From: Planococcus sp. ISL-110
GTDB lineage: Bacteria > Bacillota > Bacilli > Bacillales_A > Planococcaceae
DNA: 64,000 bases
Assembly (NCBI RefSeq): GCF_018613575.1
Contig: NZ_JAGGPX010000027.1
Span: 1 to 64,000, forward strand
Direction: 5' to 3'
Of this stretch, positions 18,017 through 26,481 are shown in pieces. A program made the translations under genes and the position numbers. Positions within the stretch are counted from its first letter, which is position 1, and the number at the start of each line of letters is the position of its first letter. The notes under the pieces were generated by a model. That model was not told where the DNA came from, did not search any database, and worked only from the letters and a program-made list of their open reading frames with translations.

Positions 18017-19063
18017 ATGACATTCAATGATACGTATCTTCGCGCAGCGCGAGGAGAAAAAACCGATCATGTGCCGGTTTGGTATATGAGGCAGGCCGGA
18101 CGTTCCCAGCCGGAATACCGCAAAATTAAGGAAAAATATTCGTTGGAGGAAATTACACACCAGCCGGAGCTATGTGCATACGTAACGAAGCTTCCTGTTG
18201 ATCAGTATAATAATGATGCAGCGATTCTATACAAAGACATCGTTACGCCATTGCCTGCAATCGGAGTTGACGTAAAAATCAAATCAGGGATCGGTCCTGT
18301 CATTGATAATCCAATCCGCAGTATGGCGGATATTGAACGCTTAGGTGAAATCAACCCGGAACAGGATGTTGATTTTGTCCTTGATACAATCCGCCTGTTG
18401 ACGCAGGAACAATTGAATGTGCCGCTGATCGGATTTTCAGGTGCGCCTTTCACATTAGCTAGCTACATGATTGAAGGCGGTCCTTCCAAAAGCTATAACA
18501 AAACCAAAGCAATGATGGTGTCAGAACCGGCCATGTGGTTTGCACTAATGGACAAATTGGCAGACACTATCATTCCTTATGTAAAAGCACAGATCAAAGC
18601 AGGCGCAAAAGCCATCCAGATTTTTGACTCATGGGTCGGGGCACTGAATGTTGAAGATTACCGGATTTTCATCAAGCCGGTGATGGATCGCATTTTTGCC
18701 GAATTGCGCACAGAAGGTGTGCCATTGACGATTTTTGGTGTGGGAGCAAGCCATTTGGCAAAAGAATGGCATGAGCTTCCAGTGGACGTTGTTGGGTTGG
18801 ATTGGCGTTTGCCGATTTCAGAAGCGCGTTCGATGGGATTGACCAAGACTTTGCAAGGCAACCTCGACCCCTCTTATTTATTGGCAGACTGGCCGGTAAT
18901 CGAGGAACGTACGAAAAAGATTTTGGATATGGGCATGCAAAGCGATGGCTACGTCTTCAATCTGGGGCATGGAGTGTTCCCAGAAGTTAATCCGGATACG
19001 TTGAAGCGATTGACTTCATTTGTACACGAATACAGTACGGCTCATAAAAGTAATTTAAAGTAA
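18017..19063 (+). CDS. hemE: uroporphyrinogen decarboxylase
   Basis: A 348-residue enzyme that decarboxylates uroporphyrinogen III to coproporphyrinogen III in the cytoplasm. The signatures [16 protein letters not shown] (residues 19-34) and [17 protein letters not shown] (near 139) are present. The length is typical. It is the first gene of hemE-hemH-hemY, whose later steps follow the Gram-positive coproporphyrin-dependent haem route. The start is ATG after GAAGGGATG. Confidence 0.96.
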   Translation: MTFNDTYLRAARGEKTDHVPVWYMRQAGRSQPEYRKIKEKYSLEEITHQPELCAYVTKLPVDQYNNDAAILYKDIVTPLPAIGVDVKIKSGIGPVIDNPIRSMADIERLGEINPEQDVDFVLDTIRLLTQEQLNVPLIGFSGAPFTLASYMIEGGPSKSYNKTKAMMVSEPAMWFALMDKLADTIIPYVKAQIKAGAKAIQIFDSWVGALNVEDYRIFIKPVMDRIFAELRTEGVPLTIFGVGASHLAKEWHELPVDVVGLDWRLPISEARSMGLTKTLQGNLDPSYLLADWPVIEERTKKILDMGMQSDGYVFNLGHGVFPEVNPDTLKRLTSFVHEYSTAHKSNLK

Positions 19064-19088
19064 GACCAAATTTCATGTTGAGGTGATT

Positions 19089-20021
19089 ATGTTGAAGAAG
19101 ACAATGGGATTATTAGTAATGGCATATGGAACGCCATACTCAGAAGACGATATTGAACGTTATTACACGCATATTCGCCGCGGCCGCAAGCCAAGCGAAG
19201 AAAGTCTGGAAGACCTGCGTAGCCGTTACAAAGCGATTGGCGGGCTGTCACCACTTGCAAAAATCACACTAGACCAAGCAAATGGCTTATGCGAGCGCTT
19301 GAACGAAGTGCAGGATGACATTGAATTTAAAATGTATCTTGGCCTGAAGCATATCGAACCGTTTGTTGAAGACGGCGTTGAAGAAATGAAGAAAGACGGC
19401 ATCACAGAAGCTATTTCGATTGTCCTGGCTCCGCATTTCTCAACTTTCTCCGTGAAATCGTATAATGGCCGTGCAGCAGAAGCTGCTGAAAAAGCAGGGA
19501 TTTCATTGACATCTGTCGAAAGTTGGTACACAGAGCCAAAATTCATCCAGTACTGGAGTGAGAAGATCAGTGCTTCGTTCGCTGAAATGTCAGAAGAAGA
19601 ACGGGCGAAATCTTGCCTGATTGTTTCTGCGCACTCATTGCCTGAGAAAATTATCGCGAATGGCGATCCTTACCCGGATCAATTAAAAGAAACAGCTGAC
19701 ATGCTCCAACAAGCTACTGGCGTGAAAAACGTGGAAGTTGGCTGGCAAAGCGCCGGACAAACTGGCGAACCTTGGATTGGGCCGGATGTCCAGGACTTGA
19801 CCCGCGAGTTGTTTGAACAAAAAGGATACACCTCTTTTGTCTACACACCGGTTGGTTTTGTAACAGATCATTTAGAAGTTCTTTTCGATAATGATTACGA
19901 ATGCAAAGTGGTTTGCGACGAAATTGGCGCAAATTACCGCCGTCCCGAAATGCCGAACGTCCAGCCTTTGTTCATCGACGGCTTGGCAGATGTGGTATTG
20001 AGAAAACTGGCAGAAAAATAA
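19089..20021 (+). CDS. hemH: coproporphyrin ferrochelatase
   Basis: A 310-residue enzyme that inserts Fe2+ into coproporphyrin III (CpfC in newer naming). The start [21 protein letters not shown], the catalytic His182 in SAHSLPEK and the acidic partner in [10 protein letters not shown] near residue 263 are all visible. The family is monomeric and soluble. I chose ATG 19089, just after GAGGTGAT, over the GTG at 19083 that lies inside that ribosome-binding site. It follows hemE by 25 nt. Confidence 0.95.
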   Translation: MLKKTMGLLVMAYGTPYSEDDIERYYTHIRRGRKPSEESLEDLRSRYKAIGGLSPLAKITLDQANGLCERLNEVQDDIEFKMYLGLKHIEPFVEDGVEEMKKDGITEAISIVLAPHFSTFSVKSYNGRAAEAAEKAGISLTSVESWYTEPKFIQYWSEKISASFAEMSEEERAKSCLIVSAHSLPEKIIANGDPYPDQLKETADMLQQATGVKNVEVGWQSAGQTGEPWIGPDVQDLTRELFEQKGYTSFVYTPVGFVTDHLEVLFDNDYECKVVCDEIGANYRRPEMPNVQPLFIDGLADVVLRKLAEK

Positions 20022-20046
20022 ATTTTAATGAAAGTGAGGATTAAAC

Positions 20047-21486
20047 GTGGCCGAACAAACGCATAAAGTAATCATCGTGGGCGGGGGCATCACAGGCCTG
20101 TCTGCGGCATATTACTTACAAAAACAAGCGATTGAGCAAGGTTTGGAGATTGAAATCACATTGGTTGAAGCAGCCCATCGTCTCGGCGGGAAAATCCAGA
20201 CTTTGCACAAAGACGGTTTTGTAATTGAGCGTGGTCCGGATTCGTTTGTCTCACGAAAAAATAGCATCCAGCAACTAGCTAAAGAATTAGGAATAGAAGA
20301 CCGATTGGTTCAAAGTGCTCCGGGTAAAACATATGTGGCGGTCGAAAATCAGCTGTATTCGATACCGGCTGGGACCGTCATGGGTGTGCCGACGAATTTT
20401 GGGTCGTTTCTCACTTCTGGCATTACCTCCTGGTTCGGCAAAGCCCGGGCTTTGGGAGACTTTGCCCTGCCGATATCCACAACACTTGAAGATCAGCCAC
20501 TCGGTAAGTTTTTAAGGCGCAGATTCGGCAATGAATTGGTCGAAAATTTAATTGAACCTCTATTTTCGGGCGTGTTTGCCGGGGATATTGACCGTTTGAG
20601 CTTAAAGGCGACTTTTCCCGAGCTGCTTGAAACCGAACAGCAGCACCGCAGTTTAATACGTGGCTTAAAGAAAAACCAAGTATCGGATTACCGAGCATTC
20701 AATACTGAAAAAAAGGGCATGTTTCAAACATTTACGGGTGGACTTGAAACACTCGTACGCACCCTGGAAAAGGAACTTGAAAACTGTACAATCCTTAAAG
20801 GTGTGAAAGTTGAAAAATTGGAACAGCATAATGGCCGGGCTAAATTACAGTTGAACAATGGCTCTACTATAGCGGCGGACGGTGTGATCCTGGCCTTGCC
20901 GCATTCCGCTCTGCCAACATTATTTGATCCTTTAGGATTGTTGAAGGGCCTGAAAGACATGCCTTCCACCTCGATTGCGACAGTATCAATTGCATTTCCA
21001 GAGGGCGCCGTCGCTCCGGATAAGGATTTTATGGGATTTGTGGTGGCACGCAACAGTGATTTCACCATTACGGCGTGTTCAGCAGCCCACCTCAAATGGC
21101 CAAGCTTAACACCGCCTGGAAAAATCGTCTACCGGTCATTTATTGGGCGCGTTGGTGATGAGGCAGTCGTAGAATTATCCGATAAGGAAATTGTCAAAGC
21201 TGTTTTAGAAGACTTGCATAAATTGTTGGACATCCAGGCAGAACCTGAATTTACAGTCGTTTCCCGCATGAAAGAAGCGATGCCTCAATACGTCGTCGGC
21301 CATGAAGAACGGATTGCCTTAGCGAAAAAAGAATTGCATGAAGCCCTTCCGATGGTACAGATTGCGGGTGGTTCTTTCGAAGGATTCGGATTGCCTGCCT
21401 GCGTCGACCAGGGAAAGGCTGCTGCTAGTCAATTAATCGAACAATTTACTGCTGAATCGTTCAGTAGAGAGGAAACCCCATTATGA
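20047..21486 (+). CDS. hemY: coproporphyrinogen III oxidase, FAD-dependent (CgoX)
   Basis: A 479-residue flavoprotein oxidising coproporphyrinogen III to coproporphyrin III. The N-terminal dinucleotide fold VGGGITGLSAAYYL (residues 12-25), the RGPDSF motif near 61 and the C-terminal FAD contact GGSFEGFGLPACVDQG near 442 are present. The start is GTG 20047 with AAAGTGAGGA upstream. It completes the hemEHY set. Its last codons overlap the ATG of the next gene (ATGA). Confidence 0.95.
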   Translation: MAEQTHKVIIVGGGITGLSAAYYLQKQAIEQGLEIEITLVEAAHRLGGKIQTLHKDGFVIERGPDSFVSRKNSIQQLAKELGIEDRLVQSAPGKTYVAVENQLYSIPAGTVMGVPTNFGSFLTSGITSWFGKARALGDFALPISTTLEDQPLGKFLRRRFGNELVENLIEPLFSGVFAGDIDRLSLKATFPELLETEQQHRSLIRGLKKNQVSDYRAFNTEKKGMFQTFTGGLETLVRTLEKELENCTILKGVKVEKLEQHNGRAKLQLNNGSTIAADGVILALPHSALPTLFDPLGLLKGLKDMPSTSIATVSIAFPEGAVAPDKDFMGFVVARNSDFTITACSAAHLKWPSLTPPGKIVYRSFIGRVGDEAVVELSDKEIVKAVLEDLHKLLDIQAEPEFTVVSRMKEAMPQYVVGHEERIALAKKELHEALPMVQIAGGSFEGFGLPACVDQGKAAASQLIEQFTAESFSREETPL

Positions 21487-21953
21487 AGAAATTTGTATGG
21501 CTTGGATTGCCGTTTTTGTTGCTGGCTGCATGTGGAACAGGAACAGCTGACTCTCCCGGAGCTGGCGATCCAATTGAAGAAGTGATGGTGGCATTTAACA
21601 CCGAAACACAAACTGACCCAGCTGAGGAAATTGTGTTGTCTGTTACAGTGACGCAGGGAGACGAAGCAGTGGAAGACGCAGATGAAGTCATTTACGAAGT
21701 ATGGGAATCCGGAGACCGCGCTAACAGCGAAATGATTCCGGCTGAACATGCGAAAGATGGCGTCTACGAAGCGCAAACAAGTTTTGAAGAAGAAGGACTG
21801 TATTATATGCAGGCACATACCACAGCTCGAAGCCTGCACGTTATGCCGAAACAGGAAATTACAGTCGGCACTCCAGACCTGGATTCCATTGTTCCGGATG
21901 ACAGTGCTGATTCACAAGGCATGGATAAAATGGAAGGCCATTCCGGCCATTGA
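21483..21953 (+). CDS. YtkA/FixH-like lipoprotein
   Basis: A 156-residue secreted lipoprotein. The signal peptide ends in the lipobox LLAAC (Cys17). The body resembles the YtkA-like (FixH-type) beta-sandwich domain, with an EEVMVAF...LSVTVTQGDE opening and VYEAQTSFEEEGLYYMQAH. The tail is Met/His-rich (MDKMEGHSGH) and could bind metal. It is translationally coupled to hemY by a 4-nt overlap, which fits a link to haem or cytochrome assembly; that link is inference. In Bacillus the gene after hemY is instead a TetR regulator. Confidence 0.78.
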   Translation: MKKFVWLGLPFLLLAACGTGTADSPGAGDPIEEVMVAFNTETQTDPAEEIVLSVTVTQGDEAVEDADEVIYEVWESGDRANSEMIPAEHAKDGVYEAQTSFEEEGLYYMQAHTTARSLHVMPKQEITVGTPDLDSIVPDDSADSQGMDKMEGHSGH

Positions 21954-21964
21954 TACAGAACAAC

Positions 21965-21990
21965 AAAGGCATCGCTTAGGCGGTGTCTTT
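21965..21990 (+). terminator. terminator of the hemEHY operon
   Basis: An 11-bp stem (AAAGGCATCGC / GCGGTGTCTTT, two G-U pairs) with a 4-nt loop lies 12 nt after the lipoprotein stop. The trailing T tract is weak. Confidence 0.65.
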
Positions 21991-22049
21991 ATTTATGTGA
22001 ATAAGGGGGGCGATTTTTACTGCAGTTCTATAGCCGCTCCGGTCGCTCT

Positions 22050-22116
22050 GGAGGGGACTCCCGCGATAAGCCAGACAGCGGAAGGACGCTGCCAGTATTA
22101 TCGCTCCGTCCCCTCC
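22050..22116. repeat. nested long hairpin of unknown role
   Basis: Three nested perfect stems share one axis: GGAGGGGAC (22050-22058) with GTCCCCTCC (22108-22116); GCGATAA (22063-22069) with TTATCGC (22098-22104); CAGCG (22076-22080) with CGCTG (22087-22091). The loop is GAAGGA. It lies in the non-coding stretch 21991-22600, which also holds a 21-nt tandem array and repeat B3. There is no T tract, so it is not an ordinary terminator. Confidence 0.7.
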
Positions 22117-22265
22117 GTTGCCGTGCCTCAGCTGGATGTGTATTTGATAAGGTGGCAATCCTACTTGTTTGGTATAGATAGATGGATTGGAGTTCTGGAA
22201 TCGCTCGGCAGCGATAGTGCACGCGCCTTCGCTCGGCTTGGGGTGGATGTGTGTGGATTTCGAGG

Positions 22266-22334
22266 CTTTACCTTACCAGTTCACGTTTCTACCTTAACTT
22301 TTTACTTTTCTACATTAAGTTTTTGTATTTCTAC
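22266..22334. repeat. 21-nt-period imperfect tandem repeat
   Basis: TTCTAC recurs at 22287, 22308 and 22329, exactly 21 nt apart. Each is followed by a TTAA-then-T-rich segment, and a weaker copy starts at 22266. The unit is roughly TTCTACnTTAAnTTTTTnnnT. It lies in AT-rich non-coding DNA. Confidence 0.6.
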
Positions 22335-22443
22335 ACGGATTTTTGGAAATATGATGTGAAAATAATCTGTTTAGTGATTGACCCATTACTTGGCGTGGGC
22401 CATGTTCCGTTAGAAAATATTGCTTCCATAGAGAAAGAGTGAA

Positions 22444-22540
22444 AGGCGGCGACTCTTGCGGGAATAGTGCGAGACGGAGCCACTGGACTGAGCGCAGCGA
22501 GGGAAGCGGCAGAGTCCGTACCCGCGGAAAGCTTACGCCT
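22444..22540 (+). repeat. GC-rich structured repeat, copy B3
   Basis: The ends AGGCG (22444-22448) and CGCCT (22536-22540) pair perfectly. The interior shares GGCGGCGACTC, GGAGCCACTGGACT and CCCGCGGAAAGC blocks with B1 and B2 near 8.1-8.4 kb. There is no coding content. Confidence 0.7.
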
Positions 22541-22601
22541 GAAGCGATTTCTCCAACCTACTCAAATTATTCTAAATCTATTTAATATAAAAATTCAACC
22601 C

Positions 22602-22642
22602 AAAAAACGAAGCAGCGCCGGCAAGCGCTGCTTCGTTTTTTA
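22602..22642. terminator. terminator behind yhfH (symmetrical)
   Basis: AAAAAACGAAGCAGCG pairs with CGCTGCTTCGTTTTTT around loop CCGGCAAG. It lies 20 nt beyond the minus-strand yhfH stop and can act in both directions. Confidence 0.88.
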
Positions 22643-22662
22643 TAAGCATGTTTTAGTTGATC

Positions 22663-22788
22663 TTATAATTCGTTGCAAGAATCACATTGAGTACCATAAC
22701 ACTCATGTTGCTCTTCCATTTTTTCTCCACAAGACGCGCACTGTTTCGGGGGCAAGTTCTTGAAAAATTCGACTACGTTTTCAATCAT
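22663..22788 (-). CDS. yhfH: YhfH-like small zinc-ribbon protein
   Basis: A 41-residue protein starting MIENVVEFFKNLPPKQCASC. Four of its five cysteines pair as CxxC (residues 17/20) and CxxC (35/38), with a fifth Cys at 30, typical of a small zinc ribbon. It matches my memory of Bacillus YhfH, which likewise lies near lplJ. AAGGAGATGGAAGTT supplies the ribosome-binding site, a TATAAT-like box is near 22840 and a strong terminator follows. The function is unknown. Confidence 0.78.
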   Translation of the reverse strand: MIENVVEFFKNLPPKQCASCGEKMEEQHECYGTQCDSCNEL

Positions 22789-22931
22789 AACTTCCATCTC
22801 CTTTTGTTATAGTACTGTTAGTATTTAAACCAGTGTATTATAACAGTTTGGATTCGTCAACCCTAAACAATGAATTTATTCAAATAATCCGTTAAACTAG
22901 AGAAAAGAACGCAGCCAAAAGGAGAGAGATT

Positions 22932-23924
22932 ATGTATTTCGTAGACAATAAAGGCATTACAGATCCACGGATTAACCTGGCAATTGAAGAATATCTGTTA
23001 AAGTCGATGAATGTTGAAAAGGATCCCTTCCTTCTGTTCTATATCAACGAACCTTCCATTATCATCGGGAAGAACCAAAACACTTCAGAAGAAATTAATA
23101 CCGATTATGTGGATTCCAATGGCATTCATGTGGTGCGCCGCTTATCAGGTGGCGGAGCAGTTTACCACGATCATGGTAACTTGAACTACAGCTTTATCAC
23201 TGTGGATGATGGCAACAGTTTCCGTAACTTCCGTAAATTTACGGAGCCTGTGGTAAAGGCGCTGCAAAGCTTGGGCGTTAATGCAGAACTTTCCGGACGC
23301 AATGATTTGATGGCGGAAGGCCGGAAAGTATCGGGCAACGCACAATTTTCAACGAGAGGGCGCATGTTCAGCCATGGTACCTTGTTGTTTGATACACAAG
23401 TGGAAGAAGTAGTGTCTGCACTGAAAGTCAGCAAAGAGAAGATCGAATCGAAAGGCATCAAGTCGATCCGCAGCCGCGTGGCGAATATTTCTGAATTTCT
23501 GAAAGAGCCGATGTCTGTGGAAGAATTCCGCAATGCTGTTCTGCACTCGATTTTCGAAGGCGAAGAAAATGTCCGCTATTACGAGCTGACGGACGAGGAT
23601 TGGGAGAACATCCATGAGTTGTCGAAAGAACGCTACGGCAACTGGGGTTGGAATTATGGAAAGTCACCTAAGTTCAACATCAAGCATTCCCATCGCTTCC
23701 CAGTAGGCGGCATTGATGTCCGTTTGCAGGTGGAAAAGGGCATTGTGCAAGACGCCAATATTTATGGCGACTTTTTTGGTGTCGGTAACGTATCTGAAAT
23801 CGAACAGGCGATCATCGGCTCGAAATACGAGCGTGCTTCTTTGGATAAAGCGATAGAAGGAATTGATATCCCGAAACTTCTTGGCGGCATCACGACAGAC
23901 GAGTTTTTGAAATTAATTTATTAA
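22932..23924 (+). CDS. lplJ: lipoate-protein ligase LplJ
   Basis: A 330-residue enzyme that activates free lipoate with ATP and attaches it to lipoyl domains or GcvH. The lipoate-binding signature RRLSGGGAVYHDHGNLNYSF (residues 73-92) and the GRKVSGNAQF lysine motif near 135 are present. A C-terminal accessory domain (about residues 250-330) follows. The length equals that of Bacillus LplJ. The ATG follows AAGGAGAGAG. It has its own terminator. Confidence 0.94.
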   Translation: MYFVDNKGITDPRINLAIEEYLLKSMNVEKDPFLLFYINEPSIIIGKNQNTSEEINTDYVDSNGIHVVRRLSGGGAVYHDHGNLNYSFITVDDGNSFRNFRKFTEPVVKALQSLGVNAELSGRNDLMAEGRKVSGNAQFSTRGRMFSHGTLLFDTQVEEVVSALKVSKEKIESKGIKSIRSRVANISEFLKEPMSVEEFRNAVLHSIFEGEENVRYYELTDEDWENIHELSKERYGNWGWNYGKSPKFNIKHSHRFPVGGIDVRLQVEKGIVQDANIYGDFFGVGNVSEIEQAIIGSKYERASLDKAIEGIDIPKLLGGITTDEFLKLIY

Positions 23925-23934
23925 GGATTTCCGG

Positions 23935-23960
23935 GAGCCTGCTTTTATGCAGGCTCTTTT
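23935..23960 (+). terminator. terminator of lplJ
   Basis: GAGCCTGC / GCAGGCTC around loop TTTTAT, followed by TTTT. Confidence 0.85.
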
Positions 23961-23997
23961 GTTAAAATGGAAAGAAAAAGGAAAGGGGGGAATCATT

Positions 23998-24702
23998 GTG
24001 GCTGTTCAACGGATCTTCATTGTAGAAGATGATTTAAAAATTGCGGAGTTATTGGCAGAGACCCTGCGGAAATACCATTACGAAGTAGAGACCGCAAAAG
24101 ACTTTGATCAAATAATCGAAGAATTCGAAGCTTTTGATCCCCATTTGATTTTACTCGATATTAACTTGCCTTCTTATGATGGTTATTATTGGTGCCGCCA
24201 GCTTAGGCAGCAAACCACTTGCCCGATATTATTCATTTCAGCCCGTTCAGGGGAAATGGATCAAGTCTTCGCGTTGGAAAACGGGGGCGACGATTTTATT
24301 ACGAAACCTTTCCATTATGAAATCGTCCTTGCAAAAATAAGAAGCCATTTGCGCAGGGCTTATGGCGAGTATGCGCCGAAGCAGGAAGAGCGGTCCATCA
24401 AAGCAGGGCGCATTGTGCTGTACATGGAACGCATGGAGCTGCATGTAAAGTCAGAAGCCATTCCGCTGCAGAAAAAAGAATGCACCATTCTTGAACTCCT
24501 GCTCACCAATTACCCGAAAGTGGTTTCACGCGAGCAGCTGCTGGAGGAGTTATGGGATGACCAGGCATTTGTGGATGAAAACACCTTGAATGTCAATATG
24601 ACACGCGTCCGGAAAAAGCTGTCCGATTACGGCGTACTATCCGCCATCGAAACTGTCAGAGGGGCTGGATACCGGTTGCTGCTCCATGAGGAGGAAGCAT
24701 AA
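23998..24702 (+). CDS. OmpR-family response regulator, BceR-type
   Basis: A 234-residue two-component regulator. The receiver domain has acidic residues in VEDD, the phosphoacceptor in LLDINLP near residue 54 and Lys in TKPF near 104. The winged-helix effector domain spans about residues 130-228 and ends RVRKKLSDYG...ETVRGAGYRLL. The start is GTG 23998 after AAAGGGGGGAATC. It heads a four-gene unit with a short-sensor kinase and a Bce-type ABC transporter, so it probably senses and answers peptide antibiotics at the membrane. The exact inducer is unknown. Confidence 0.88.
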   Translation: MAVQRIFIVEDDLKIAELLAETLRKYHYEVETAKDFDQIIEEFEAFDPHLILLDINLPSYDGYYWCRQLRQQTTCPILFISARSGEMDQVFALENGGDDFITKPFHYEIVLAKIRSHLRRAYGEYAPKQEERSIKAGRIVLYMERMELHVKSEAIPLQKKECTILELLLTNYPKVVSREQLLEELWDDQAFVDENTLNVNMTRVRKKLSDYGVLSAIETVRGAGYRLLLHEEEA

Positions 24703-25805
24703 TGCTGCGACTATTCCTCAGAGAGCATGCGGCTTTCATCGTCTTTCAGATTGTGTTGGTGGCGTTCATCATGCTACTGTACTGGCTGGACGGCTTCCGC
24801 GATCTGGATACGGCCATCTATTCTTTTGTCATCAGCAGTGTATTGGTCATTACCTTCCTGACGGCCCGCTTTACCAAACGCTATCAGTATTACCAACGGA
24901 TTTTGGCTACACCGCAAAGCATGGAACATGTGCTTCAGCGTGAAGGGAAATCACCCGAACAGATTCAGAACGAAATTTACCTGCAAAAACTGTATCGCTT
25001 GTACCAGCACGAAGTGCAATCCTTGTACGCCACCCAAAACCGTCATCTGCAGTTCATGAACCAATGGGTGCACCAGATGAAAACGCCTTTGTCGGTAATG
25101 CACTTGTTGCTGCAGGAAGAGCAGGAACTCGATAAAAACAGTGTGCGTGAAGAAATGGACCGGCTGAAGACAGGATTGGATACCGTGTTGATGAATGCGC
25201 GTTTGGATACATTTGAGCAGGATATGCAGATCGAACAGGTGTTTTTACGTTCTTTGGTCAGCGAAGTCGCCACAGAGAACAAGCGGCTGTTCATATCAAA
25301 GCGAGTTTATCCGGAAATCTCAATCGGAGACGAGCATATTGTTGCAACCGATCAGAAGTGGATGAAGTTTATCATCGGCCAATTTTTGACCAATGCAGTC
25401 AAATATACGTTTGAACCGAATAAAAAAGTGATGATCGCTGCCGAATGTTCGAATGGCAATACCCTTCTGACGATTCGGGACGAAGGAATCGGCATTCCCT
25501 CTTCTGACTTGCCACGCGTAACCAAAGCATTTTTCACTGGGGAAAATGGACGGAAAACTGGAGAGTCTACAGGTATGGGGCTGTTCCTAGCGAAAGAAGT
25601 TTGCCGGAAACTGGGCCACGAACTGTCGATTTCATCAGTTCAAGGAGAGGGGACAACAGTCTCAGTGCTGTTCTTCAACCAAGATCTTGCAACACAGGAG
25701 GAAAATGATGACAGTAGTGAAAATCGACGAAGTGACAAAAGTATACGAGGGCAAAGTGACGCACCGGGCAGTCAACCAGCTGAGCTTCACAGTGGAAAAA
25801 GGTGA
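24702..25805 (+). CDS. intramembrane-sensing histidine kinase, BceS-type
   Basis: A 367-residue kinase. Two membrane helices (about residues 10-28 and 36-53) with almost no external loop mark an intramembrane-sensing kinase that gets its signal from the partner transporter. The H box MNQWVHQMKTPLS is near residue 111; the N, G1 (DEGIGIP) and G2 (GMGLFLAK) boxes follow. The start overlaps the regulator stop by one base (TAATG). The reading frame runs 98 nt into the next gene, giving a polar tail of about 35 residues that kinases of this class usually lack. Confidence 0.88.
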   Translation: MLRLFLREHAAFIVFQIVLVAFIMLLYWLDGFRDLDTAIYSFVISSVLVITFLTARFTKRYQYYQRILATPQSMEHVLQREGKSPEQIQNEIYLQKLYRLYQHEVQSLYATQNRHLQFMNQWVHQMKTPLSVMHLLLQEEQELDKNSVREEMDRLKTGLDTVLMNARLDTFEQDMQIEQVFLRSLVSEVATENKRLFISKRVYPEISIGDEHIVATDQKWMKFIIGQFLTNAVKYTFEPNKKVMIAAECSNGNTLLTIRDEGIGIPSSDLPRVTKAFFTGENGRKTGESTGMGLFLAKEVCRKLGHELSISSVQGEGTTVSVLFFNQDLATQEENDDSSENRRSDKSIRGQSDAPGSQPAELHSGKR

Positions 25806-26481
25806 ATTTCTGGCTGTGATGGGACCTTCAGGAAGCGGAAAAACGACGCTGCTGAATTTAATTTCCACAATTGACTCGCTGACTTCCGGAGAGATTTTGA
25901 TTGATGGCATCAATCCGCATCTGTTGGATAAGAATGAGTTGGCATTGTTCCGCAGAAGGGAATTGGGTTTTGTTTTTCAGGACTTTAATCTGCTGCAGAT
26001 GCTGACGGTCGAAGAAAATCTGGTGCTGCCGTTGACGCTCGACTATGTTCCTATCGATGAAATGGCGCGTCGGGTGCTGGTCGTTGCCAAACGCCTGGGG
26101 CTGACTTCGATACTTCATAAGAAGCCAAATGAAATTTCGGGAGGAGAAGCCCAGCGGACGGCAATTGGCCGGGCACTTATTCACCAGCCTTCGCTCATTC
26201 TGGCTGATGAACCAACAGGCAATCTGGACTCTAAATCGTCGCGTGACGTGCTTGAAATTTTATCGAAGGCGGCCAACGACAGTGAAACGACAATTATCAT
26301 GGTGACGCATGATCCGATTGCTGCAAGTTACTGCGATCGCGTTCTGTTTATCAAAGACGGTGAATTTTTCAATGAAATCTATGGAGATGAACGGCGCCAG
26401 ACATTTTATCAGCGGATTTTAAATGTCCTGTCGTTGCTAGGAGGATCCGTGAATGACCTTTCGGCAACTCGCTTACCATAA
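25708..26481 (+). CDS. BceA-type ABC transporter ATPase
   Basis: A 257-residue MacB-like ATPase. Walker A GPSGSGKTT is near residues 39-47, the signature SGGEAQR near 147 and Walker B LILADEPTGNLDSK near 165-178. It is the energising subunit for the following permease. An AGGAGG site lies 6 nt before ATG 25708; a second ATG is 3 nt upstream. It starts inside the kinase gene and its 3' end overlaps the permease gene by 29 nt. The role by family is peptide-antibiotic (for example bacitracin-like) detoxification and flux sensing. Confidence 0.9.
   Translation: MTVVKIDEVTKVYEGKVTHRAVNQLSFTVEKGEFLAVMGPSGSGKTTLLNLISTIDSLTSGEILIDGINPHLLDKNELALFRRRELGFVFQDFNLLQMLTVEENLVLPLTLDYVPIDEMARRVLVVAKRLGLTSILHKKPNEISGGEAQRTAIGRALIHQPSLILADEPTGNLDSKSSRDVLEILSKAANDSETTIIMVTHDPIAASYCDRVLFIKDGEFFNEIYGDERRQTFYQRILNVLSLLGGSVNDLSATRLP

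Noticed and set aside
22266-22334. Possible CRISPR array
   Set aside because: The period is only 21 nt with no spacer-repeat contrast, copies are imperfect and there are no cas genes.
21748-22359. A 203-codon open frame running from inside the YtkA-like gene into the intergenic region
   Set aside because: It starts within another gene in a different frame, passes through a terminator, the nested hairpin and the 21-nt array, and has no ribosome-binding site or recognisable domain. The apparent STLTFYF-type peptide repeat is a product of the DNA repeat.
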